In this document: positions 33,721 through 43,546 of the stretch, piece after piece
Position numbering within the stretch: the stretch's first letter is position 1
Layout of the letters: every line of letters begins with the position of its first letter
Notes under the pieces: model-generated
The model's database searches: none
What the model was told of the DNA's origin: nothing
Seen by the model: only the letters and a program-made list of their open reading frames with translations
Assembly: GCA_964036315.1 (NCBI GenBank)
Contig: OZ038496.1
Coordinates: 11,253,035 to 11,317,034 of the forward strand
Length of the DNA stretch: 64,000 bases
Origin: Acanthosepion esculentum
Taxonomy: Eukaryota > Mollusca > Cephalopoda > Sepiida > Sepiidae
Direction: 5' to 3'
Made by a program: the position numbers and the translations under genes

Positions 33721-34040
33721 TGTGGATTCCGGGAATGGAATCCTGCACAAATAAATAAACAACGCCAGTAATTGAGGCAGAAAAATAAGTGTATTAAACG
33801 TAAGAATACAGACTTGAAGTAAAGATTAGTAGTGCAGAAATGCGGGTTAGTAGAAAGTATATGTACAAGTTTGTGTAAGTGAAGCCGTAATTATCTCTCT
33901 CTCTGGACTCTCGTATAACTCTCTGTGAACACCCTGTATACTGTCCCCGTATCTCTCACCCTGACTCGACGTATCTCAAACTGCAGGTATTCTCACTGTA
34001 TACTTTGAACGAGTCCATCTAGTAAAAAAAGAGTATGCAC
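33718..34040 (+). repeat. LTR-like repeat family R, copy 3
   Basis: TTGTGGATTCCGGGAATGG at the start and ACGAGTCCATCTAGT near the end match copies 1 and 2. GTATG occurs just before (33715-33719) and at 34032-34036, a possible 5-bp duplication. No GC-rich element inside. Confidence 0.6.
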
Positions 34041-34042
34041 CA

Positions 34043-34044
<2 letters not shown>

Positions 34045-34092
<48 letters not shown>

Positions 34093-34108
34093 GTAGTAGT
34101 AGTAGTAG
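34045..34108. repeat. (TA)n(GTA)n microsatellite
   Basis: TA run to 34089, then six AGT triplets. Confidence 0.95.
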
Positions 34109-34514
34109 TCTTATAAGTATAAGTAACTACACTCGTTTCGGAAAACCTTCGGTTTCTTGATTTGCAAATGATCAAATCAATATCGACGGAAAAAAGGTAT
34201 AAAAAAAGAAAGAGCCGAGAAGATGAACGCCTGTCGAAAACAATCATTCAGCATGCAGGTCCAAAGTCCAAAGAAAAAAAGCCGATACGAGTACGCAACT
34301 AACTAAATAAAGTGCTCAATACAGTAAGTAGCGCAGAACTAGTTAAACTTAGAGAGCCGTTTACTTTTTACTAGAGTAGTTTGCATTTGCCTGGGAAGAT
34401 AATTCACACTCACCAAAATAAGCGTTAGCATAATGCAATAGACTACACACAATACAATAGAATACCCACAATGCATCACTAACCTGAAAAAATATACAAA
34501 ACTCGAGTAAAAAC
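34109..34514. other. No recognised feature
   Basis: AT-rich; upstream flank of an H3 repeat and possibly part of it. Confidence 0.4.
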
Positions 34515-34598
34515 AGTCCGCACCTTTCCTGACAATTGCGTTTAGCTTGAACCAGACTGTCGCTTCTGGGTGTTGAGTTCAATGACCACTTTACACAC

Positions 34599-34600
<2 letters not shown>
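34515..34600 (+). repeat. Family H3 repeat, copy 2
   Basis: Hammerhead-like region, then GCTTCTGGGTGTTGAGTTC, AATGACCACTTT and the (AC)n/(TA)n tract. Confidence 0.6.
34521..34572 (+). ncRNA. Degenerate hammerhead in family H3
   Basis: Stem I has CACC (34521-34524) with GGGTG (34568-34572) and an inner C-G pair, separated by an internal loop. Core CTGACAA has one change from CUGANGA. Stem II is weak (TTGC/GCTT). GAACC stands for GAAAC. AGACT then the GTC triplet (34559-34561) match the stem III and cleavage layout of H1. Confidence 0.45.
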
Positions 34601-34686
<86 letters not shown>

Positions 34687-34687
34687 G

Positions 34688-34767
<80 letters not shown>
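34591..34767. repeat. Compound microsatellite (AC)(TA)(GTAT)(TA)
   Basis: Three motifs in series; begins inside the tail of the H3 repeat. Confidence 0.95.
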
Positions 34768-34771
<4 letters not shown>

Positions 34772-35344
34772 GAGACAGAGACAGGTGATTTTCAAAAAAT
34801 ATCGCTAAAGTAGAATCCTTCTATATTGCGTGAACCCAACATCATTTTTCCTATTTCTTTTATTCTGTTACTCTTTTATTGGCGCACTTCTAAGTTTTCG
34901 TCAATAAATAAGGATTTCCTCACCGTAAATGGAAGTGAAACGCCGAATAATAAGAAGATTCTACTTAACGGTATTCCTCTTAGTTTTTGTTATTGCCTAA
35001 GATTAGAGTTATCCAACGCAAAACCAAACAGAAGTGATAATTTTGCGTGGAGTTTATCATGTCTGCAGAATGCACTTGCCTTACAAATACAGTATCCAAC
35101 GTCTTGGATTTTTCACAGCACTTGTTAAACGAACTACGAGCATAGGTGGCATATGTCTCATCCAGAAAACTAGGTTTATGTTGAGTCCTTTATTCATTCG
35201 TATGCTATTCCCTACAACTGTTATATCAGTAAAAAAAAAAAACATAGTGTTTTAGCATTTATTTACCAACGATAAATCTAGCTGATACACTGAATAAGAT
35301 GAGGCAAAGTTCTAAAATATCTTCTCATTTTTCTTTTTTAAGGC
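34768..35344. other. No recognised feature
   Basis: A 100-aa frame (34826-35128) has no recognised motif. Confidence 0.4.
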
Positions 35345-35857
35345 TATTCACCACCAAAAGATACGGGAGTGCCACTACCACGCAAAGCGGGTACAGACGA
35401 TTAAGAACAAGAGTAAAGAGGCGTGTTTGAGGAAAGGGTACAGAGAAGGACCGGGAACAAGCTCAGGGTGTCAGATGTCGATTGACGTTACATTTGAATA
35501 TTATAGTAATCAGGAAAGCAAGCAAGAGGAAGGGAGTTCCACAGACGGGAATTGAGGGAGACGAAGCTGTTTCCGAAGAAGAGACGCTTACATTTAACCG
35601 TTTTGACGGTGAAAGGGTCGGGACCGAGATGCCAGCCCGGTAGCTCGTTTAAATTCATGCAGTTCGGGAACCAGCGAAATTAGCTCGGCGGAATAGTTGC
35701 CAGAAAAATATGTGTAGAAGGAAAAGACGGAGGCCCCAGCACGTCTGTGGGATAGCGATTGTAGACTAGATGCCAGATCTGGACCTATCATCTTGCATAT
35801 TCGACGCTGGATTTTGTCAAGGACCTCCAGACGTACAGCAGGAGCACCAGACCGTAT
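35345..35857 (-). pseudogene. Non-LTR retrotransposon (LINE-b) C-terminal remnant
   Basis: The minus frame reads LEVLDKIQRRICKMIGPDL, SLQSLSHRRAGASVFSFYTY, ISLVPELHEFKRATGLASRS and, in another frame after a stop, LNSRLWNSLPLACFPDYYN. This is the post-RT tail of a CR1/Jockey-like LINE (usual landmarks RVQRRA, LSHRRNVASLSLFYKY, SRLWNSLP). Truncated at 35857 where the 5S/tRNA SINE begins. Five further fragments of this family are in the window. Confidence 0.75.
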
Positions 35858-36240
35858 TAAACCAGTTAAAGTAGGATTACTTACCGAAGTTAAGCAACGT
35901 CGAGTCATGTCAGTAGCTGGATGGGTGACCGCTTGGAAATACAAGTTGGTGTAAGTTTGGATGTAGAAGATAGTGTAATAGATAATGTCTCGGAATTGTT
36001 AATCGGAGAACCGAGTTTCAATTCCCGTTGGTGTCTTTATATTCCCTTATACGCACATAACATTGGGAAAGGTATGAACCCACCTGTTCTCTCCCCAGCT
36101 ATGGCTTAATTAGTACGACTTGTATCACTAAAACATTATTGTTAAAAGCAAAATGTTACAATCTAAAAATATTTTCTGGCTTTAAATAGCCTTCAATGGG
36201 TTGATAAGTTGTAGAAAATGAAGCAATCAATCTTAATCAG
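35858..36240 (+). repeat. 5S rRNA/tRNA chimeric SINE, copy 2
   Basis: Head: GAAGTTAAGCAACGTCGAG and GGATGGGTGACCGCTTGG are the internal region of 5S rRNA (35874-35938). Then a tRNA-like part, GTGTAATAGATAATGTC to GAGTTTCAATTCCCG, and the body with CCAGCTATGGCTTAATTAG. The tail is GAAGCAATCAATC. 5' truncated relative to the copy at 61415. Confidence 0.8.
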
Positions 36241-36384
36241 TAATAACATATCAATAATTATTTTCCCTTCTGCGTTTTAAAAATATAATGCTGGGATTGG
36301 AAACCCAACAATAGTAATAGTGGTGCTATAACTAACTGAGGGACAGAGATAAAACATTCGCTCTATAAATATTTAGTTTTGTTT

Positions 36385-36770
36385 TGTTTGGTTTTGGTTT
36401 GTTTTACGGCATATCCACCTTAATGAGTTATTTAATGCCGACAAGATTTTTATTACAGGCATTTTTCTTTTTTTTAATATATTGTTACTAATATTTTTTC
36501 TTCAAAAATTCATTGCTGGTAATAATTATTTACAAAAATGTATTGCTGGTATTAAAACCTAACTTTACACTTTCATGGTCTATTGACCCCAGTTCGCGGT
36601 TAACTATTTATCATAGCTGAGATAATAACAGGTGCCTCCACCCCGAGACAGTTTGTACCGGGGATCACTAACAAGTAAGATGTGGTTCCACACTCCTCAA
36701 AATCTGATCAAAGACCTTGCTGCTGGATTTAGTTTATCGTCATACCCAGGACGCTTTGTTTTTCTCTGTT
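36385..36770 (+). repeat. Dispersed repeat family M, copy 2
   Basis: GTTTTACGGCATATCCACC, GAGTTATTTAATGCC, AATTCATTGCTGGTAATAAT, TTCGCGGTTAACTATTT, AACAGGTGCCTCCACC and TGTGGTTCCACACTCCTCA, as in the other two copies. It follows a 5S/tRNA SINE by about 145 bp, as copy 3 does by about 55 bp. Confidence 0.65.
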
Positions 36771-36910
36771 TCATTAAAAAAAAACATCAATAAAAACATT
36801 ACGTTCAATACAGGTCCAGTATTTTAGTATCTCGCTCAAAATAACTGAGCAACAGAACTGATGCAATCATAGGCTTTTTCCCTATATATTTCATAAATGC
36901 TATCAATAAA

Positions 36911-37371
36911 TACCGTAATTTCCCATGTATAACACCACTTTATCCATAATATGCACTCCTGAAGTTGTGCTGAAAATGTGGGAAAATGCTTAGACTCATG
37001 CATAATACGCACCCCTTGTTTTGTAATCAAACCCTATAAATTGTACCCTTCCAATTACATTACGGTCAGCGTTTCCTACTCTTATTAAGATTATTCTAAT
37101 TTAGTTTTATGAAAATTCTTATTTTATTTTACATTTATAAGTATTGTTAGGTACATGTGATTGTATTTGACATCCTTATGGGGTCGCAATCGCCGAATGT
37201 TAGCATCAAATTGTCATATATTTGTGGTAAGTAGTCATTTCGCAACCGAAATCGACACATGAAACGGCAATTTTTTAAAGATTTTTTTGTAGCTGTGCAT
37301 AGTACGCACCTTCATTTTGCTTATTATTTTTTTTAGAAAAAAAGGCGTGTTATACATGAGAAATTACGGTA
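36911..37371. mobile_element. TIR MITE, TA-flanked
   Basis: Left end TACCGTAATTTCCCATGTA followed by TAACAC. The right end, reversed, reads TACCGTAATTTCTCATGTA and TAACACG. 461 bp, no transposase. TAATACGCACC-like motifs sit subterminally at both sides. TA-flanked ends suggest the Tc1/mariner superfamily, not proven. Confidence 0.8.
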
Positions 37372-37403
37372 AATGAAACGAATGAATCAATAAATCTTCA
37401 ACG

Positions 37404-37525
37404 TAAGTGGGCTGGTGTCATTATCCGGCGTCTGAGATACGGCAGGCGGGGATGTGCGAATGGGGCTTCAGTAATTTGTGTACGGCTTTCTGGAAAACTC
37501 TCATTAAACTATGGCCTTGTGTCAC
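37404..37525 (-). repeat. Degraded GC-rich element
   Basis: Minus strand ATGTGACACAAGGCC, AGTTTAATGAGAG, GTTTTCCAGAAAGCCGTA aligns with the 5' third of the GC-rich element. The hairpins are not preserved. Confidence 0.4.
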
Positions 37526-37714
37526 ATTCTGTTGTGACGTGGGACAACGAATGAATACCTACGTCCTTTTTCCCGTTAGTCTATTTTACTGTAATCTTCC
37601 TATCGGACATCCCATAATTACTGCAGTACATATGTCATGGATATAACTCCAAAATTATTGTTATGAAAATCCAATGTTTACCTGGTATATGTTTATCTAA
37701 AGGCGCAGTGGAAT

Positions 37715-37825
37715 ACTTGAATTATTTACATTATTCGGACTGTTATCCTCATTTTCATTGCCGCATTCACAACGTTTCGGTCGTTGTATGCTCTGGCCTT
37801 CTTCAGTGGAATGGCAAAAAGGTCT
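37715..37825 (-). repeat. PLE-a partial unit
   Basis: TTACATTATTCGGACTGTT, CACAACGTTTCGGTCGTTG and CTCTGGCCTTCTTCAG, minus orientation. Confidence 0.75.
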
Positions 37826-37839
37826 CTTAAAAATGCTGA

Positions 37840-38100
37840 ACAAAGTATAAAGAAACCGGTTAATATCGTTAGAAACGGAAAAGGTTGGTGAAATGTTGCG
37901 TTACATCATATCTGTCCTCCATTATGACAGTGAATGCCCGTGTCTTTCCTCACAGAGGAAGGGGAGACTTTAAGAAACAAAGAACTAGTTCTACAGAAGG
38001 ATGCTGAGAATATGATGGATGAAGTATGTGACTAACGAGGTTGTTTTAGGGCAGTATTCCCAAAATATGAGACTGGTACTCACAATCGGAAATTTGAAAT
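37840..38100 (+). pseudogene. LINE-a fragment
   Basis: Frame pieces NRLISLETEK, LRYIISVLHYDSEC, FYRRMLRI and KYVTNEVVL match the LINE-a order. Interrupted by stops. Confidence 0.6.
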
Positions 38101-38111
38101 TTCTAAGGAAA

Positions 38112-38146
38112 TTCGACATGGTGTAATGTTTAGCAAGCTTGTCTCA
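38112..38146 (+). repeat. tRNA-like SINE, 5' part (split by PLE island)
   Basis: GGTGTAATGTTTAGCAAGC and TTGTCTC, the head of the family seen at 15226; continues at 39200-39275 (GTGAGTTCGATCCTCAATCG). Confidence 0.65.
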
Positions 38147-39199
38147 GTATCTGTCTATATTTCTGAGATGAGGTATTATGTACATTATTTACATTATTCG
38201 GATTATTGTCCTCATTTTTGTCGCCATATTTATTACAACGTTTCGGCCTTTCAGTATCTGTCTATAGTTCTGAGATGAGGTATTATGTACATTATTTACA
38301 TTATTCGGACTATTGTCCTCATCTTTGTCGCCATATTTATTACAACGTTTCGGCCTTTCAGTATCTGTCTATATTTCTGAGATGAAGTATTATGTATATT
38401 ATTTACATTATTCGGACTATTGTCCTCATCTTTGTTGCCGTATTTATTACAACTGTTCGGCCTTTCAGTATCTGTTTATATTTCTGAGATGAAGTATTAT
38501 GTACATTATTTACATTATTCGGACTATTGTCCTCATCTTTTTTGCCATATTTATTACAACGTACTGCCCCTTCAGTATCTGTCTATATTTCTGAGATGAG
38601 GTATTACGTACACTATTTGCATTATCGGGACTATTGTCCTCATCCTTGTCGCCATATTTATTACGTTTCGGTATTTCAGTATCTGTCTATTTTTCTGAGA
38701 TGAGGTATTACGTACACTATTTTAATTATTCGGACTATTGTCCTCATCTTTGTCGCCATTTTTATAACAACGTTTCGGCCATTGTACGCTCCGGTCTTCT
38801 TCAGGTTGTGGGAATGTCTAACTGAATCCTTTATTTTGCTCGCTGGGGTAGACTGTTCTAGTTCCACGTGCCATGTCTAATGAATGTCAGTTATCAGTTT
38901 TCTCCTGTTAATTCCCCTCTCCAATTTCTCTACTGCATTAGCCAGGTATTGAACGTACAACTCTTTTAGTCATGTCACTGGATCTAACCGACGCCTTTAT
39001 ACATTGTACCGTGTGTCCTTAAGGAGATTCATTAGACATGACACGTGGAACTAGAACAGTCTACCCTAGCGAGCGAAATAAAGTGTTCAGTTCGACATCC
39101 CAACCACCTGAAGAAGGCCGGAGCGTACAACGGTCGAAAGGTTGTGATAAACATGGCAACAAAGATGAGGACAATAGTCCGATTTATGTAAAAAGTTTC
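38147..39199. mobile_element. Palindromic PLE-a island inserted in a SINE
   Basis: A minus-oriented array of about six 108-bp units and 3' region (to about 39005), then a plus-oriented 3' region (39005-39199). Flanked by TCTCA at 38142-38146 and 39200-39204. Removing the island restores a collinear tRNA-like SINE. No coding sequence. Confidence 0.8.
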
Positions 39200-39204
39200 T
39201 CTCA

Positions 39205-39275
39205 TTATATCAGTTATAAGTAAATAGTGAGTTCGATCCTCAATCGGGACTCCATACTTCCGGCCTTGTACCACG
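39205..39275 (+). repeat. tRNA-like SINE, 3' part
   Basis: TATATCAGTTATAAGTAAAT then the B-box GAGTTCGATCCTCA and ACTTCCGGCCTTGTACC, continuing 38112-38146. Confidence 0.6.
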
Positions 39276-39878
39276 TATAATCTTCGCATAGTAAAGCACA
39301 ATAATGAGGAAGGTGGGACTGGAAATCATCACAAACGCAAGAATCTCACATGGAAATTGATAGCAGATGACAGAAACGGAATAACAATAAGTAAAGATTG
39401 CTTAGTTGCACAGAAGGGGAAGTTGCGGTGAGCCTGTTATTCCACGTCCTGCAGGAGAACATCATATAGAAAGAGAATATATGTTGGTTAATGCATTATT
39501 AGAGGAATTCTATTAGTCAGAATAACCACTGGCGTTTCTCACACGAGAATTGGTTAAAAATTAATGTCTTCTTTTCATTTATTGGAATAACATCGCATCG
39601 CAGAAACCCCAAATATTGCAGAAGAATACATCTTCAAGTACTCCAAATCTAGACATCAGCATAATCTCCATTATTTTCAATCGTGTCTTCCATAGTATGT
39701 GTACACGTTTTACATCATTTGTTTACCCCAAACAAGGCAACAAAGACACTAAGACGCAAATGATTTGACCAGGGATGTCTGTTCTCTGGTAGATGCGGGA
39801 CGCTTTTCGCATTTCCATTATTTTCTGTGTTTTTTAACGTGTCTGCTTTTTTGCGTGTATGAACGAATGATTGTTTAT
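39276..39878. other. No recognised feature
   Basis: No assignment. Confidence 0.4.
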
Positions 39879-39883
39879 GAAAC

Positions 39884-40194
39884 TGTTATGGGAACTTACC
39901 CATAAGAATAATGGATTAATTCCGGACATCATAAATACAGCGTTCAGGTGTCAGAGTCAGAGTCAGACACTGAGTCGAGTCAGACGATTACTGTAAGACA
40001 TTGGAATAGTGATACTGTTCGAGACAACATAGTTCACTCTAACCAAATCTGATATTCATTACTAATACTTCTACTTCTTTGTACATATTTCTGTTTGTAA
40101 TATGTCTGTGTTATTCCATACCTGTCTTCGAGTTATTTCTTCATTGGTTCTACCGTGGACCATCACCGTGGTACAAGGAACTTGCACCATAACA
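39884..40194 (+). mobile_element. Solo LTR, family T
   Basis: TGTTATGGGAACTTACCCAT to TTGCACCATAACA, 311 bp. It has a perfect 5-bp duplication GAAAC at 39879-39883 and 40195-40199. Shares the GTAAGACATTGGAATAGTGA and GACCATCACCGTGGTACAAG blocks with the copy at 15968. Confidence 0.9.
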
Positions 40195-40339
40195 GAAACT
40201 TAGTCCAGCATTAATTCCGTCCGTTTAACTGACGTTTCTTTAGAAAACGTAGGTGTTTTTATTATTAACAGGATTTTCTTTAGTCTCAGGTAAATTGGTT
40301 TAACACATATTGTAAATACAGATTGGGAGTAAGGTTTTC

Positions 40340-40590
40340 AAAATGTTTCTTTTATTCCCCTCTCCTCACAGACAAAAAAATTACTTATGGGTACTAGTTA
40401 GGATTCATAGTGATTCTGAGGTATTATGGTAGATGAAGTAAGAATGGCAAGTAATAATCTGTTGTTTTGATGGAAGGAATATTGTGGCATGTTGGGGTCA
40501 GTGATTGTGGCAAGCTAAGTTTAATTATAAGACTGAAGATGCCCAGCCTTCCTCTATCCCTCCTTTTGGCCTTGTGCCACATATTAGCAT
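40340..40590 (+). repeat. Dispersed repeat family V, copy 2
   Basis: Collinear with 29240-29490, ending GGCCTTGTGCCACATATT. Confidence 0.6.
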
Positions 40591-40619
40591 ATTTACAAAA
40601 TAAATATTAAGCTTTCAAG

Positions 40620-40935
40620 GTCACCTGAGCTTTGTGAATTTAGTCGCAGTACTATCCTGGCAACATGGTCTCATCAATTCACAGTTGAATTGGCTAGATG
40701 CAACCGTAAGTTCTATGCTAACAGTTTCTTTTCTCGCACTTTTTACTGTTTCGGCTCCATGCTTTCCAGCCAACTTTGATCTTCATCAATTTAAATGCAA
40801 TATCGATCGCTATCTACTGCCTTCTTGATTACTCTTCTATTGTTCCCGCTCCTTAATAAAGTGTATCTTTTACTATTATTATTGTTTAACGCTTAGTAAC
40901 CCCTTGTGTCTTAGTGGCTTTACTGCCTTGCATGA
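40620..40935 (+). pseudogene. LINE-b 3' end
   Basis: WLDATVSSMLTVSFLALFTV is a frameshifted stretch, then CFPANFDLHQFKCNIDRYLL and a stop, and a 3' UTR with CCCCTTGTGTCTTAGTGGCT. Confidence 0.65.
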
Positions 40936-41529
40936 GGTGAAATGATTTTAAAAATATGACGTCCTGAAATAGTAACGAAATATTTTATGATATATTTCGA
41001 ATATTCACTTTCCCGTTCATTGCATTTTAAAATAAGAAAAAGAAAAGGGAAAACGTATTTCCAGGCCCAACAGAGAAATCTATTTTACAGTGAGCAGACT
41101 CGTTTCAAAGTATATTTGCACTGAAGCGTAAAACAAAATAGCACGTTTGAGGGAGGGTTCTCTCGCAATACGTTCGTTGTTCCGTGTCTATCGATGCAGC
41201 GTGATAATTTAGTATCAGCTTTTGGACGGGGAAAGAAACGGTAAAGAAGCTAACGGCAAAGTGATTTATGGCTGGACACACAAGACAGGATTTTGCGAAA
41301 CGGGTTTTTATTATCTTGAGCGGCACAGCTGAGTAGCAGATGGTGTCGAAAAAAAAAGAGACGTGGTCAGGAGTTTGGAGTACAAGAAAAAGAACATCGT
41401 CTTTACCTTTTAGGAAAATGTGTTTCCTCAGACAAAATGTGTGAACGGAAGTGAATAGACGAATGGAAAGAGACACAGGAAAAATACATTGGCTCTAGAG
41501 TAGTGATCAGATAGATATGATCAGAATGT

Positions 41530-41532
<3 letters not shown>
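40936..41532. other. No recognised feature
   Basis: The minus frame 41105-41476 (123 aa) is not recognised and has no supporting signal. Confidence 0.4.
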
Positions 41533-41587
<55 letters not shown>

Positions 41588-41612
41588 GATAGATAGATAG
41601 ATAGATATATAT
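41533..41612. repeat. (TA)n(GATA)n microsatellite
   Basis: Precedes the inverted arm of the H2 repeat. Confidence 0.95.
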
Positions 41613-41632
41613 AGATAGATATATATACATGA

Positions 41633-41815
41633 TAGAAATTGTTAGGAGGATTTGATAATTATAATTAAGTAATTCAATGAGTCTGAAAGAAACCTCAACA
41701 TAATGCAGAAAGCACTGGACAGCCGTTTTCTGCATTCTGTTGAAGTTTCTTTCAAACTCAATGAATTACTTAATTATAATTATCAAATCCTCCTAACAAT
41801 TTCTGTCATCTGTAT
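41633..41815. repeat. Inverted repeat at the start of the H2 array
   Basis: Arms of about 82 bp (41633-41714 and 41734-41815), AATTGTTAGGAGGATTTGAT against ATCAAATCCTCCTAACAATT. The short spacer carries half a hammerhead on the minus strand (GAAAACGGCTGTC then CAGTGC). Confidence 0.85.
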
Positions 41816-42102
41816 ATCATTGCTTGATCCGGCTTCTAATGCTTCAGTTTGAGCGGCTTGGTGATAGTAGTTGTGGCTCCCGGCGGCACAGTCCTATGGT
41901 TACAGAGAATTTCAGTTGAGTTCCACCACGGAATATGTGAGCGAGAGCGCTATATTGAGTCTGATTTGCCATCTCTTCGTCACCGAGGCCCGTTGGAACA
42001 CTTGATATAACGTTTGCCCGAAAACCTAACTGTCCGGGTTTCAATTCTCGGTAGTGGATGCGCACTGCTGATGAGTTCCAAATATAGGGCGAAACGGCCG
42101 TC
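41721..42102 (+). repeat. Retrozyme-like tandem repeat H2, unit 1 (about 382 bp)
   Basis: Begins near the inverted junction, runs through TTCTGCATTCTGTTGAAG, CAAATCCTCCTAACAATTTC, GCGGCTTGGTGATAGTAGT, then a tRNA-like segment (41984-42052) and ends at the hammerhead cleavage triplet GTC (42100-42102). Unit 2 restarts exactly there, the geometry expected of a multimer whose monomers are released by self-cleavage. Confidence 0.75.
41984..42052 (+). repeat. tRNA-like segment in H2 unit
   Basis: GAGGCCCGTTGGAACACTTG, ATATAACGTTTGCCCG, then the B-box-like GGTTTCAATTC (42037-42047). The A box is decayed (TTGGAACACTTG for TTGGTCTAGTGG). It lies 10 bp upstream of the hammerhead. Confidence 0.55.
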
Positions 42103-42108
42103 CAGTGC
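42062..42108 (+). ncRNA. Canonical minimal type I hammerhead ribozyme
   Basis: Stem I: GCACTG (42062-42067) with CAGTGC (42103-42108), six perfect pairs. Core: CTGATGA (42068-42074). Stem II: GTTC (42075-42078) with GGGC (42087-42090), including two G-U pairs, 8-nt loop. Core: GAAA (42091-42094). Stem III: A94-T101 and C95-G100 around GGCC. Cleavage triplet GTC, cut after C42102. Every conserved core base is present. Confidence 0.85.
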
Positions 42109-42299
42109 TTTCTGCATTCTGTTGAAGTTTAATTCAGACTCAATGAATTAATTAATTATAATTATCAAATCCTCCTAATAATTTCTATCATTTGTATATC
42201 ATTGCTTGAATCGGCTTCTAATGCCCCAGTTGGCGCGGCTTGGTGATAGTAGTCGTGGCTCCGGGGGCACATTCTTATGGGTATAAAAGAAAAACTCAG
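42103..42299 (+). repeat. H2 unit 2, truncated
   Basis: CAGTGCTTTCTGCATTCTG onward repeats unit 1 at an offset of 382 bp, ending near ACTTAATTTT where a (TA)n begins. Confidence 0.8.
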
Positions 42300-42304
42300 T
42301 TTAC

Positions 42305-42310
<6 letters not shown>

Positions 42311-42363
<53 letters not shown>
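42311..42363. repeat. (TA)n microsatellite
   Basis: Occupies the truncated end of H2 unit 2. Confidence 0.95.
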
Positions 42364-42365
<2 letters not shown>

Positions 42366-42540
42366 GTGTATTTAGGCAGCATTTTTTCATTAATACATGT
42401 CTCATTAAATAATATAGATAAGCGTTGTCTATATATTTTATGTAAGTTTTTTTCATATAGTCTGATAATCTTAATAACATTATCATTAAATAATGAAAGA
42501 AAATCACAATATTGATACATACTTTTTTTTATTTAATCCA

Positions 42541-42803
42541 ATCTGAGCTTTCGGCTTACATAAGCCATTATCAAAGATGACAATTACACAATATATTTAT
42601 GCAATACACGAACAAGAAATTGATGATAGTATTATTTGTTTACATGGATGATTTCCAAGCAACGATAAACACGTGCATATAAAACGCTGAAAGCGAAAAT
42701 CGCACGACAGCTCATGACGTCACACATGACCACGCGAGAGTGAATCCGATGAGTATTGAGTATAGAAAGCCGTTGGTATGAACCAATGACTTCTGTTCTT
42801 ACT
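42541..42803 (-). mobile_element. PLE-b 3' region
   Basis: Minus strand, downstream of the endonuclease stop. Near its end is TTTGATAATGGCTTATGTAA then GCCGAAAGCTCAGAT. GGCTTA/TAAGCC forms a perfect stem followed by GAAA, a decayed hammerhead-like core. Confidence 0.6.
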
Positions 42804-43250
42804 AATTATAGGCATTTAAGGATATTTTTGGAGATTTCATAGTTTATTTTGTTCAGGTTAGGTTTCAACTGTTTTATGTATATAGCTTCAAGAATTTTTA
42901 GTTTTTGTTTATTGTTTTCATGTTTAAGTATAGTTGTGTTTTCGACGAGGATTTTCCGGAATTGTGTATGCGGCCAGGCATGTTGTTTTAAATGTCTAAA
43001 AATGTTAGAGTTATCATTCAAATGTAGTGTCAAGCGTCGTGAAAGCGAGTTTGTGGTGTGACCAACATAGATATTATTTAGTTCGTTGGAGATACAATCT
43101 CCCAAAGGGCACCTGAATTTGTAAACTATGTTGGTTTTTTTCAAATCGCTAACCGGGGGAGAAGAATCATTTCGAATAATTGAGTTGGATATTTTAGATT
43201 TAGTGTAGTATATAATTAACTTAATTCTTTTACTAGGATCTGTTGTGGAT
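42804..43250 (-). pseudogene. PLE-b GIY-YIG endonuclease domain
   Basis: C-terminal endonuclease of a second, distinct Penelope-like element. Translation upstream of any start reads DPSKRIKLIIYYTKSKI, NIVYKFRCPLGDC, NNIYVGHTTNSLSRRL (the YIG half and catalytic Arg), NIFRHLKQHAWP, FRKILVENTTIL, KQKLKILEAIYIKQLKPNLN and a stop. About 147 codons are open without interruption back to a TA tract at 43250. The reverse transcriptase is missing, so it is a 5'-truncated copy, but the domain itself looks well preserved. Confidence 0.8.
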
Positions 43251-43384
43251 ATATATATATAACCTCATTAAAAAAGAGGAGTAATATTTTTGATCTGATG
43301 AGCGAGGAAGAATATATTTTCTGAAGAAATAAATTATACTCATGAAACCATAAGTTTGTTTCTTTCTTAATTATTATTTGCTCA

Positions 43385-43500
43385 TACAGGTTTGACGATT
43401 GTATATAGCGTAAACCAGCCTGTCGCTTCTAAATGTTGACTTCAATGTTCACTTTTATATTTACACACGCTCATTCTGATATTAAGCACTTTATCTAATA
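43385..43500 (+). repeat. Family H3 repeat, copy 3
   Basis: TTGACGATTGTATATAGCG, AAACCAGCCTGTCGCTTCT, then TGTTGACTTCAATGTTCAC and TTTATATTTACACACGCTC. Confidence 0.6.
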
Positions 43501-43546
43501 AATATATCACACCTTCAGAGTATATTTATTTATAATTTATATATCA

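Noticed and set aside
34361..34795. 144-aa minus-strand frame
   Set aside because: More than half is TA/AC microsatellite; the rest has no recognised motif.
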